Part shown: one piece after another, positions 54,447 to 62,158 of the stretch
How the letters are laid out: each line of letters starts with the position of its first letter
Position numbering within the stretch: the first letter of the stretch is position 1
Source: Flavobacterium granuli
GTDB taxonomy: Bacteria > Bacteroidota > Bacteroidia > Flavobacteriales > Flavobacteriaceae
Assembly (NCBI RefSeq): GCF_900129705.1
Contig: NZ_FQWO01000011.1
Span: forward strand, 85,468-149,467
Length of the DNA: 64,000 nucleotides
Reading direction: 5' to 3'
Notes under the pieces: generated by a model
What the model saw: the letters and a program-made list of their open reading frames with translations, nothing else
Databases searched by the model: none
What the model was told of the DNA's origin: nothing
Program-made: the position numbers and the translations under genes

Positions 54447-57400
54447 TTAATATTCTCCAATATGAATAATCTTACCTAGAGTATCAATTTGAATTTTAAT
54501 GATATTTTGTAAATGAGAAGTACTTCTAACGGTTTTATAGTTAGTATCCTTTAAATCTTTTAATTCTTCAATCTTGGGATCTGAATGATGTCTGAATAGA
54601 TAGTTTTTTTTTGCAATTTTTTGAACTCTAAAAATATTTGGACTAATTAAATGATAGTTCTCTGTTTTTTTTAAATCTATATCATGTGGATTAAAAGATT
54701 CAGTTGGAAATATAAAAAACTCATTTTGTTTCATTGAAAATAAAAATTCCCATCCTTTTTCGTGATTTTTATTAACAACTGAGATTCCTGAATTTTTTCG
54801 AACGACAGCATCATAAAACGAAACTACTTCTTCTTGTATTTTTCCTTTTTCATCTTTGTAAATAGAGACATGATGGTTATTTCTTGGACTAACAAAATCG
54901 GAGGGTATTGGATTGTTGTTTTCGTCTAAAATTTCATTGCCAAGATGGTCTTTTTTAGTATGTAATGCCTGTACGCTACTTACCCCACTGATCGTACAGC
55001 GCTTAATAGTAATTTTTTTTTCTTTGTATAACCAAATAGGGTTATCTTCAAGATTTGAAAAAGCTTTTTTGGGATCATCGTTAAAATGTTTCAATCTGTT
55101 TAGAAGTATTTGTTTGATTTTTGGATCGATTACTTTTTCAATACTTTTTAGATCTTTGAAATTAGTAGGAGTAATATCTTTTCGTATTGTATATTTGTCT
55201 TTCAGCCTAACCATTTTTACTTTTTCAGGAACTATATTGTTTTTTTGACTAGCTAATAAAATAGGATTCTTTGCTAGAGCATTTTTACCGGTAAAGGCTT
55301 TTTTTGGGTTGTTGTTGTTTTCAGCTAAGCGAACTAATAAAGCATCGCGGTATTTTTTTTTCGCTACATTAGCAATGTGTAGGGCTGTAAAATGAGCTCC
55401 TATTTTTTCTAAGTTTGTATCATAATGTTGTATTTTTCCGTAGACTGTTTCTTTATGTAGTTGGCCACGTGGTGTAAATTGAATTTTTTCATTGCGACTA
55501 TTTTTTGATTTTGCAATATTTTTATTGCTGGTGAGGACTCTATTTTTTGTTTTATAAGAGATCAAAGTGTTTATAAGGTGTTTTTTAGTTTCTTCTCTTA
55601 TATTTTTTATAGGTGGAGTGAAAAATAATTTGTTTATATGATCTTTTTCTAAGTATTTTGTTTCTGTTGTTGCAATCGTGTTTGTTATCTTATTACTGAA
55701 GTGTCGGGTACTTAAATTATTTAAACGTTCAATATAATATGGTTTAGTGAATGCAATTGTTATAGCATTCAAGGCGTGATGACGAAGGTCATAATGTTTG
55801 TTCCATTCTTTAATTTGAGATGTTAATTTTCCATTTTTTCCTTCTGCAGTTATAGTTAAATCGAGTTTGTTGTATTTTTCCCAATTGAGTTCTTTCATTA
55901 CCTCTAGAAGTTCCCAGTCTTGTTGTAATTTAGTTGTAATACTAGAAGATGTTATTGTTAAGTTTGTGGAAACTTTTAGAAGAATTTTTTTGGTATTCCG
56001 CACAATATGATGAGCTTCTTTTAATTGTCTGTCAATAAAACCTTCTGGGATTTCGTTGTCGGACATTAAAAGTTTATTCTGTTTAGCTGGGCTAATTTTC
56101 CCAAATAGATTTTCAACTCTTTTTTGGAAATCACTAAATTCTCTAGGAGAAAGTGTTTCTTGTAAGAAAGAGAAGGCAGTTCTATTGTTTTTATAGATAT
56201 TTAATTGTCTTTCACAAATTGTTTTATTTGAGTAACTGTCATCAAATAGGCGTGATTTTGGGATAATGTGGTCAATATCATATTCATTAGAAAAGAGTTT
56301 TGAAACCTTTATCGGTTTTCCTGTATACAGTGAAATTCCTTCGGATTCTTTCCAAAGTTTATAGCGAATAATGTCATTTCGAGTTGGTTTAAGGATTTTG
56401 AATTCATCTTGTAAAAATTTTGTAATTTGGTCGTGTTCGGCTATACTTTTGTTTATGGCCTTATTCATTTGGTTACGCTGATTATTATTTTTTTTCAACT
56501 CGCGAGCTAGTTCCACCCTAATTTCGTCTGGTCTTCCCATTGATGGATCGGCAATAATGGCATTAATCACATTAATCATTTGATTAAGGATTTTCTCCAC
56601 GACAGGATTTCTTAAACTGTTTTTCTTGATTAAATCCAGCGAATCTTTTAGAATTCTATCATGATTTTGTTCTGTCGTTAACGAAGAGGAATGATTGTAT
56701 CCAGAGAGCAAACAAGCTTGATCATAAATTTGTCCGTCCATTAAATGAGGCAAGACTTTTTTGATTGCTTTGGCACTTAAACTACCGTAATTGGATTGGA
56801 GATTAATATTTAAAAGAAAAGGAATGTGATTTTCTTTAAAACCAAACTTGGTCATTAAAGTTTTTTTCAAGGGTTCGTCTTCTTCACAAGAATATAGCAG
56901 ATGCCATAATTGATAATAAGGTTGCTTATCAAACTCATTCCCTTGAATTGAAGAATCAAAATTGAATACATTGGTAGTGATCTTTAACGTTTCAAATATT
57001 GGAAAAACAGCTTCTTTTATTTCAAAAGGAGACATTTTAGAAAAATCCATTTGATAGCCTTCCACTTCAAGGATTTTTTCAAAGGCTTTGTAGATTGCTG
57101 TATTGGTTCTATTTCCCTCAATTTTTTTGAAGTTCACGGAGTGACTTCCTTTTTTTAAACCACAAAATGCCATTAGTTGAATATCAGTCATATTCTCTTT
57201 GAATTGAAGTTCTTCGGCTATTTGTTGTTTTAATTCTTCCTCTAATAGAAAAAGTTCTTTTGTAGTTTCATTTTTGACAACAATATTATTCAAGTTTTGC
57301 CAAATCCTAAATTCCTGAAATAATGGAGATGATTTCGGAATAGCTTTATGTCCTTTTTCAAATTCACAATGATTTATTAAATGTTTCTGTGACTTTAATT

Positions 57401-58499
57401 TTCTTTGGTAGAAAATGGTAATATCGCGGACTTCAGCTTTTAGTTTGTCATTCAATTCAGGATGAAATTTGGCTTGCGTTTCCCAGATTTTATCGAATTC
57501 ATCTAGGTAATCCTGACGATAAAAAACTTGATTTTTTAGTTTAGAATGAGCATTATTCTGAAGTTGTTTGTATTGGAATTGCCCAACAGTTTCTTTATTA
57601 AAATGCAATTCTTTACTACGGTCGCTAATGGCACCAAGGTAACCGCTCGATTGATTAATCTGATTGTTGATTTCTGTAATGATAAAAGCGATAACTTTTA
57701 AATCAAGCGCATTGTCTAAAGCATCATTTCTCCATTTATAATGTTGTAATTTACTTTCTTCCTTAGTTCCTTGATTTTCGGCAAGTTCTATTTTTAATAT
57801 TCTATTAAAATGTTGGGAAGTTAATGTTCTTGATTTTCCCTTAATCTCTTCAAGTAATTCATTATTTATTTTTTGAGAATGAAACTGTTTTTGAAACTTT
57901 ACGATTTTTTCTAGTTCATTTTGCAAATCAGAACGATAAAAATCGGGGATATGATTATTTCCATTTGACAGCGACTTATAAACCCATTGTCCGGGGGTCA
58001 AATTGTGTTCAAACAATTCTTTGGCAAGGATCATTGCGTCAACAGCTTCACCATCTTCGATCACATTTAGTTTTCGATTACTTTTATAACCACGTTTTTT
58101 GTTTAACATTAAAAGTACCTTAACTAGTTCCTCTTTGGTAATGGCTTCAGAGGCAGATTTAGCTCTTAATTCATAAGAAGAAAAAGTAGTTTGTTTACCC
58201 GTTTCAGAGTAAATAAAATCATCAGAAATGAAATTTAGGTTGTTAAATATCTCTAAAATTGCTGTTCTTCTTTGTTTAAAGCGTTGCAAGCCTCTCCTTG
58301 CAGCACGTTTTAAAGTCCTGTCAGTATTGATTGAAATTGATTTTCCCTTTTTGAAATCATTTTCTTCCTCTGAAGAGAGCGATACAATACGCACACCAGT
58401 ATCAATAATTTTTGATACTTCATTTTCGTTTTGTGCTTCGTTTATAAATGCCCATCCGATTGTGGTAACATCTACATTCAATCCCAATATTTTATTCAT
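54447..58499 (-). CDS. cas9: Type II-C Cas9 with altered RuvC active site
   Basis: A 1350-residue RNA-guided DNA endonuclease. RuvC-I reads ILGLNVDVTTIGWAF: the catalytic Asp of GLDxG is Asn (N8, codon AAT). The arginine-rich bridge helix is at about 56-85 (RTLKRAARRGLQRFKQRR). RuvC-II is intact (VELARELK, E663). HNH is intact (YDIDHIIPKS with H744, KNNRT with N772). RuvC-III reads HHALNAITIAF, where the catalytic Asp of HHAxDA is Asn (N911, AAT); H907 and H908 remain. The C-terminal part, about 1000-1350, holds the wedge and PAM-interacting domains. The frame is uninterrupted. There is no cas1, cas2 or csn2. A tracrRNA lies divergently upstream and a decayed array downstream. Predicted to cut only the target strand, or to bind only. 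Confidence 0.95.
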   Translation of the reverse strand: MNKILGLNVDVTTIGWAFINEAQNENEVSKIIDTGVRIVSLSSEEENDFKKGKSISINTDRTLKRAARRGLQRFKQRRTAILEIFNNLNFISDDFIYSETGKQTTFSSYELRAKSASEAITKEELVKVLLMLNKKRGYKSNRKLNVIEDGEAVDAMILAKELFEHNLTPGQWVYKSLSNGNNHIPDFYRSDLQNELEKIVKFQKQFHSQKINNELLEEIKGKSRTLTSQHFNRILKIELAENQGTKEESKLQHYKWRNDALDNALDLKVIAFIITEINNQINQSSGYLGAISDRSKELHFNKETVGQFQYKQLQNNAHSKLKNQVFYRQDYLDEFDKIWETQAKFHPELNDKLKAEVRDITIFYQRKLKSQKHLINHCEFEKGHKAIPKSSPLFQEFRIWQNLNNIVVKNETTKELFLLEEELKQQIAEELQFKENMTDIQLMAFCGLKKGSHSVNFKKIEGNRTNTAIYKAFEKILEVEGYQMDFSKMSPFEIKEAVFPIFETLKITTNVFNFDSSIQGNEFDKQPYYQLWHLLYSCEEDEPLKKTLMTKFGFKENHIPFLLNINLQSNYGSLSAKAIKKVLPHLMDGQIYDQACLLSGYNHSSSLTTEQNHDRILKDSLDLIKKNSLRNPVVEKILNQMINVINAIIADPSMGRPDEIRVELARELKKNNNQRNQMNKAINKSIAEHDQITKFLQDEFKILKPTRNDIIRYKLWKESEGISLYTGKPIKVSKLFSNEYDIDHIIPKSRLFDDSYSNKTICERQLNIYKNNRTAFSFLQETLSPREFSDFQKRVENLFGKISPAKQNKLLMSDNEIPEGFIDRQLKEAHHIVRNTKKILLKVSTNLTITSSSITTKLQQDWELLEVMKELNWEKYNKLDLTITAEGKNGKLTSQIKEWNKHYDLRHHALNAITIAFTKPYYIERLNNLSTRHFSNKITNTIATTETKYLEKDHINKLFFTPPIKNIREETKKHLINTLISYKTKNRVLTSNKNIAKSKNSRNEKIQFTPRGQLHKETVYGKIQHYDTNLEKIGAHFTALHIANVAKKKYRDALLVRLAENNNNPKKAFTGKNALAKNPILLASQKNNIVPEKVKMVRLKDKYTIRKDITPTNFKDLKSIEKVIDPKIKQILLNRLKHFNDDPKKAFSNLEDNPIWLYKEKKITIKRCTISGVSSVQALHTKKDHLGNEILDENNNPIPSDFVSPRNNHHVSIYKDEKGKIQEEVVSFYDAVVRKNSGISVVNKNHEKGWEFLFSMKQNEFFIFPTESFNPHDIDLKKTENYHLISPNIFRVQKIAKKNYLFRHHSDPKIEELKDLKDTNYKTVRSTSHLQNIIKIQIDTLGKIIHIGEY

Positions 58500-58586
58500 A
58501 TCGACAGAATTAGTTTTTAAATTTAGTGATTTTTTACTTTTTATAAGGAAATTTCAAGTAGAAATTAATTTTTTATTGTATACTTG

Positions 58587-58680
58587 TATTACAATTTTGA
58601 AGCAATTCACAATAAGGATTATTCCGTTGTGAAAACATTCAAAGCGGCATCTTTAGGGTTGTCGCTTTTTTTTTTTTTTT
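58587..58680 (+). ncRNA. tracrRNA of the type II-C locus
   Basis: ACAATTTTGAAGCAATTCAC (58591-58610) is complementary to the CRISPR repeat start apart from a two-base bulge. It is followed by AAGGATTATTCCGTTGTGAA, the nexus sequence typical of Bacteroidota type II-C tracrRNAs. The end is a 9-bp hairpin, AAAGCGGCA (58641-58649) with TGTCGCTTT (58660-58668), and about 13 T. A TATACTTG box at 58579-58586 is a plausible promoter element. Transcribed divergently from cas9. From 58681 to 58994 no gene is seen. Confidence 0.88.
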
Positions 58681-58994
58681 GATTTTTATTGGGAGAATGA
58701 ATTTATTCAGGGAGTCAATACCCTTGGCTGAAGTAGAACAATGCTATGGATTAAGACAAAATCCATCTCCGAAGAGTGTACAGTATATTAATGTCTCTTG
58801 CCTTTTTATTTATCTTTTTTAATCAGTTACTAGTGGAAGCATTATGTGAAATTCCTTTAAAAAAAAACAGATATTTGGAATATTAGATAGGATATATCGA
58901 AAAAAAGAGAAGGTAATTTTTCTGTCATAGGTAAGTACCTAATAGTTCTATGAGGAAAATATACTTTTTGTAGAATATTAGTTATTGTGAATGA

Positions 58995-59417
58995 TTATCG
59001 AATCAGCTCTAGAGTACGCTCATCTTGTAATCCACTGAAATATTTATCCAATACTTTAAGAAATACAGGATTTGTATTTTCAATATTGGCAAATATTGTC
59101 ATACAGGAGTGCAGTTTAAGATTGTCCTGACTTCCAAAAATTTGTGTTATTTCTTTTTTGTTAAGATTTAAGAGCTCCTCAGAAATTTCGATAAGATGTT
59201 TGCCAAGTATGGGATGTGCCAGATAGGAAGAGGCCATTTCTAGACTAGTGATATGATAAGAATTAGCTGTTTCATTGAAATTTAGCCCTTTGGTTTGTGG
59301 GAAAACAGACCACATCCAGTGGGTTTCTTTTTTGCCATTTTTTATTTCTGAGAGCGCTTTTAGGTATACCTGATTTTGTGCATCTAGAAATTTGATTAAA
59401 TTCTTATTTGTGTTCAT
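58995..59417 (-). CDS. DUF1810 family protein
   Basis: A cytoplasmic protein of about 140 residues with the full DUF1810 pattern: FLDAQNQVYLKALSEIKNGK, HWMWSVFPQTKGL, a SLEMASSYLAHPILGKHL helix, IFGSQDNLKLHSCMTIFA and the end VLDKYFSGLQDERTLELI. ATG 59417 was chosen over 59444 because family members begin about 10 residues before FLDAQ. Despite the old calpastatin label for this family, its role is not established; some relatives are found near ADP-ribose and macro-domain genes. It stands alone between tracrRNA and the CAP lipoprotein. Confidence 0.88.
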   Translation of the reverse strand: MNTNKNLIKFLDAQNQVYLKALSEIKNGKKETHWMWSVFPQTKGLNFNETANSYHITSLEMASSYLAHPILGKHLIEISEELLNLNKKEITQIFGSQDNLKLHSCMTIFANIENTNPVFLKVLDKYFSGLQDERTLELIR

Positions 59418-59731
59418 TTCTTTAATTTGGTTACATTTAGTCAATCTGAATACTAAATTAATAATTTATTCGGCATAATGTATTCATTTTTTCTCTGGCT
59501 AAGTTAGCATGTCCAGTTAGAGAATTTTCTTTATAAATAAAATTTTCATTTTTTTGTATGTAAGAAAAGCACATAGTTTGCAGTTAAAATTTTGTAAATT
59601 ATTGAATTTGGTTAGTTGTTTATAGTTGAAAAAAGTAGTTTCGAGTTTTAATAGAGCACAATAATTATTAAGTTATCCAAAATAGTTTTTTTGCAATAAC
59701 TATTTGGTAATTAAACTACTACAAAAAAAAC

Positions 59732-60421
59732 ATGAAATTTAAATCACTAATTGTATTATTCCTTACGACAGTAATAGTTGTTATGAATTCTTGCACTGCA
59801 GACCCTTACGAAGAACCTTTAACATCAGTGACTCCTCCGACGACGCCTCCAACGACTCCTCCGACGACGCCTCCAACGACGCCTCCAACGACGCCTCCGA
59901 CGACGCCTCCGACGACTCCTCCGACGACTCCTCCGACGACTCCTCCGACGACGCCTCCAACGACGCCTCCGACGACGCCTCCAACGACTCCTCCAACGAC
60001 GCCTCCAACGACGCCTCCGCCTTCAGATCCGAATAATTATTCTTATAGTAGTTCTGAAATTCAGTTGATGGATTTAATAAATAACTACAGAGTAAGTATT
60101 GGTTTAAATTCTTTAGTTAAAAGTAATTTTATTTCCTCAAAGGCAGAAGAGCATAATAATTATATGCTTAGCACAAATATTCTGAGTCACGATAATTTTA
60201 ATACTCGATCTCAAGATATAATGAAAGTATTAGGAGCTAAGGCAGTAGGTGAAAATGTTGCATATAATAGTAGTACCGTACAAGCTGCTTTTGACGCTTG
60301 GTTGGCTAGTTCTGGTCATAAGGCTAATATTGAGGGGACTTACACTCATTTTGGTATTTCAATTAGAGTAAATTCAGTGAGTGGTAGAAAATATTACACA
60401 AACATTTTTGCCAAAATATAA
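59732..60421 (+). CDS. CAP/SCP-domain lipoprotein on a Thr-Pro stalk
   Basis: A 229-residue lipoprotein. The lipobox VVMNSCTAD puts the lipidated Cys near residue 21. Residues 34-96 are a stalk of TPPT repeated almost 16 times. Residues about 105-229 form a CAP (SCP/PR1-like) domain: LMDLINNYRVSIGLNSL, the His in KAEEHNNYM and ILSHDNF, GENVAYNSS and WLASSGHKANI. Bacterial CAP proteins are secreted or surface-bound with poorly known function. The stalk would hold the domain away from the membrane and is a likely O-glycosylation target, since Bacteroidota glycosylate Thr in D(S/T) contexts, though no Asp is present in the repeats. Confidence 0.88.
   Translation: MKFKSLIVLFLTTVIVVMNSCTADPYEEPLTSVTPPTTPPTTPPTTPPTTPPTTPPTTPPTTPPTTPPTTPPTTPPTTPPTTPPTTPPTTPPTTPPPSDPNNYSYSSSEIQLMDLINNYRVSIGLNSLVKSNFISSKAEEHNNYMLSTNILSHDNFNTRSQDIMKVLGAKAVGENVAYNSSTVQAAFDAWLASSGHKANIEGTYTHFGISIRVNSVSGRKYYTNIFAKI
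59831..60019. repeat. 12-base tandem repeat encoding the TPPT stalk
   Basis: 189 bases of ACNCCTCCNACG units, 15.75 copies, with third-position changes (G, A or T) scattered between units. The reverse strand is also open, giving Ser/Glu-rich chance frames. Array length is expected to vary between strains by slippage and always in multiples of four codons. Confidence 0.9.
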
Positions 60422-60436
60422 TTGATTTTTTATATA

Positions 60437-60475
60437 AAAGAGGCTGTTTTATAACTTATAAAACAGCCTCTTTTT
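60437..60475. terminator. Strong terminator after the CAP lipoprotein
   Basis: AAAGAGGCTGTTTTATA (60437-60453) pairs perfectly with TATAAAACAGCCTCTTT (60457-60473), followed by T-rich sequence. It works for the plus-strand gene, and possibly both ways. Between 60476 and 60792 there is no gene. Confidence 0.88.
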
Positions 60476-60792
60476 GTTTATTGCTCGAACTCTGATTCGA
60501 TATCGGTCCTATTGAATTCTCCAGTACTAATTTTAGTTATACTTTTTTAAAATCATAAAGAGATTATAATCGACTAAGTTAGTCAATTACAAAATCAATC
60601 TTTTTAATATTAATAAAGGCTTAGTAGATTTATTATTTAAAGGTAATTTTATCCCCCTTGACTTCAGTAATGAAATTTTTCATGGTACAATTTCTTATCT
60701 TAATAGTTCATTTATCAAAAAAAAAGTCTACTTTATTCTAATCAATTGCCCCAAGATAATTATTGAAGTAAAAAAGTATGGAGGGCTTTATG

Positions 60793-61179
60793 TTAGACTT
60801 TGTTTTTTGCTAATGCTTTAGACTTCCGTTTTAATTTATCAATAAGAGCGTCGGCTTTTTCATTTTGACCAATGAATCGTAAAGATTCGGCATACCGATA
60901 ATAATACAAAGGTTCTAAATCAGAGGTCATTGCAAATAGCTCGCCGTACCATACTGCTGCTTTATCTAATTTAGAATTTGAGTATGATGAATTTCCTAAT
61001 TTTTGAAATAAATCAATTGATTTATAGCCTTTTGCAGCAACTCTTTCATAGGTTTTTATGACATCAACATAAGCATACTTATCGCTTATTTTATCGGTTA
61101 CATAATTTTTTTCGTTTTGGGCAGAGCTGCTAAATGAAAAAAGAATTAAGAATACTAAAACAGCTAGTTTTTTTTTCAT
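60793..61179 (-). CDS. Short TPR-like exported protein, PorE N-terminal-like
   Basis: A 128-residue exported protein. The signal peptide ends near SSAQN (residue 22). The mature part, FAY-like YAYVDVIKTYERVAAKGYKS then DLFQKLGNSSYSNSKLDKAA, matches the N-terminal TPR region of the OmpA-family protein usually encoded after PorP/SprF genes. That partner normally continues with PD40 and OmpA domains to about 640 residues; here it stops after the TPR unit. It may be a shortened version or a 3'-truncated gene, although the frame ends without obvious debris. It follows the PorP gene by 10 bases, in one operon. Confidence 0.7.
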   Translation of the reverse strand: MKKKLAVLVFLILFSFSSSAQNEKNYVTDKISDKYAYVDVIKTYERVAAKGYKSIDLFQKLGNSSYSNSKLDKAAVWYGELFAMTSDLEPLYYYRYAESLRFIGQNEKADALIDKLKRKSKALAKNKV

Positions 61180-61189
61180 AGGAATTATT

Positions 61190-62098
61190 TTAAAAGAATC
61201 TAGGGGTTGTCATTTTTTTATTTTTGTTAAATAATTCGTATCGTAAGAAAACTTCATGTGAACCAGAATTATAATTGTTAAGTTCTGTTGTTTCATGATC
61301 ATAACCATAGCCTATATACAAGGCATCAGAAACCTGAAAACCAACCATTGCACTCAATGCAGCACTCCATCTGTAGGCAACTCCAATCACAAATTTATCA
61401 TTAAACAGGAGGTTTCCTGATATATCAACTTGAAGAGGAGCTCCTTCTACCATTTTGGTAAGTAAAGCTGGTTTGAATTTTGCAAAGTTATTTAAATCAA
61501 TGACATAACCTGCAATTAAGTAATAATTAATTTTTTCTTTAAAAATTCGCACTGTATTATCATCATAACGGTTTGTTTCTATAAAATTAGGAACAGACAA
61601 ACCTACATAGGCCTTGTCAGAATGATAGTAAACTCCTGCACCTATGTTAGGGGAGAACTTATTATGATAGTCATGTAGACTTGGGTCATCATCCACAGGA
61701 TTTAATTTGTTCACATCTAAATCGAATAGATTTGCGGTTGCTTTAATACCAAAAGAGAGTTTGAAAGTCTCTGATGTAGGAACGGTATAAGATAAATCAG
61801 CTGAAAGTGTGTTTTCACGTGTAGGCCCAATTCTGTCATTTATTAGTGATATTCCCAATCCTAAATTACTTTCGTTTAAAGGGGTATTTATTGATACCGC
61901 ATTGGTGACAGGCGCACCATCAAGTCCCACCCATTGCGTACGATGTAAGGCAAATATGCTCATGGCCCCTCTTGATCCTGCATAAGCTGGATTGATTGAA
62001 ATGGTATTATACATATATTGTGTAAATTGTGCATCTTGCTGAGCATAACTTAGAGCTGTAGTTAACAGTAAAGCGGATAGTAGTACTCTTGTCTTCAT
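61190..62098 (-). CDS. PorP/SprF-family type IX secretion outer-membrane protein
   Basis: A 302-residue outer-membrane beta-barrel. The signal peptide ends SYAQQ (residue 20). The family start QDAQFTQYMYNTISINPAYAG is visible (QFTQYMYN and INPAYAGSRG), followed by WVGLDGAPVT and the terminal beta strands (YIGYGYDHETTEL, HEVFLRYEL). PorP/SprF proteins pair with a specific gliding-associated C-terminal-domain adhesin encoded upstream and help its secretion or anchoring. That adhesin is the next gene upstream here. It starts 60 bases after the adhesin stop. Confidence 0.92.
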   Translation of the reverse strand: MKTRVLLSALLLTTALSYAQQDAQFTQYMYNTISINPAYAGSRGAMSIFALHRTQWVGLDGAPVTNAVSINTPLNESNLGLGISLINDRIGPTRENTLSADLSYTVPTSETFKLSFGIKATANLFDLDVNKLNPVDDDPSLHDYHNKFSPNIGAGVYYHSDKAYVGLSVPNFIETNRYDDNTVRIFKEKINYYLIAGYVIDLNNFAKFKPALLTKMVEGAPLQVDISGNLLFNDKFVIGVAYRWSAALSAMVGFQVSDALYIGYGYDHETTELNNYNSGSHEVFLRYELFNKNKKMTTPRFF

Positions 62099-62158
62099 TT
62101 GGCTTAGTGTTTTAAACCTGAGGATTGCTAGCCCTCAGGGATTAGATTTGAGTTAAAT

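Noticed and set aside
58500..58586. cas9 promoter of the TTG-N19-TAnnTTTG type on the minus strand
   Set aside because: No convincing pair of boxes with correct spacing could be found in the short divergent region.
59781..60036. Ser/Glu-rich and Ser/Asp-rich open frames in the 12-base repeat
   Set aside because: They are frame shadows of the Thr/Pro stalk of the CAP lipoprotein; the real frame has a lipobox and a recognisable domain.
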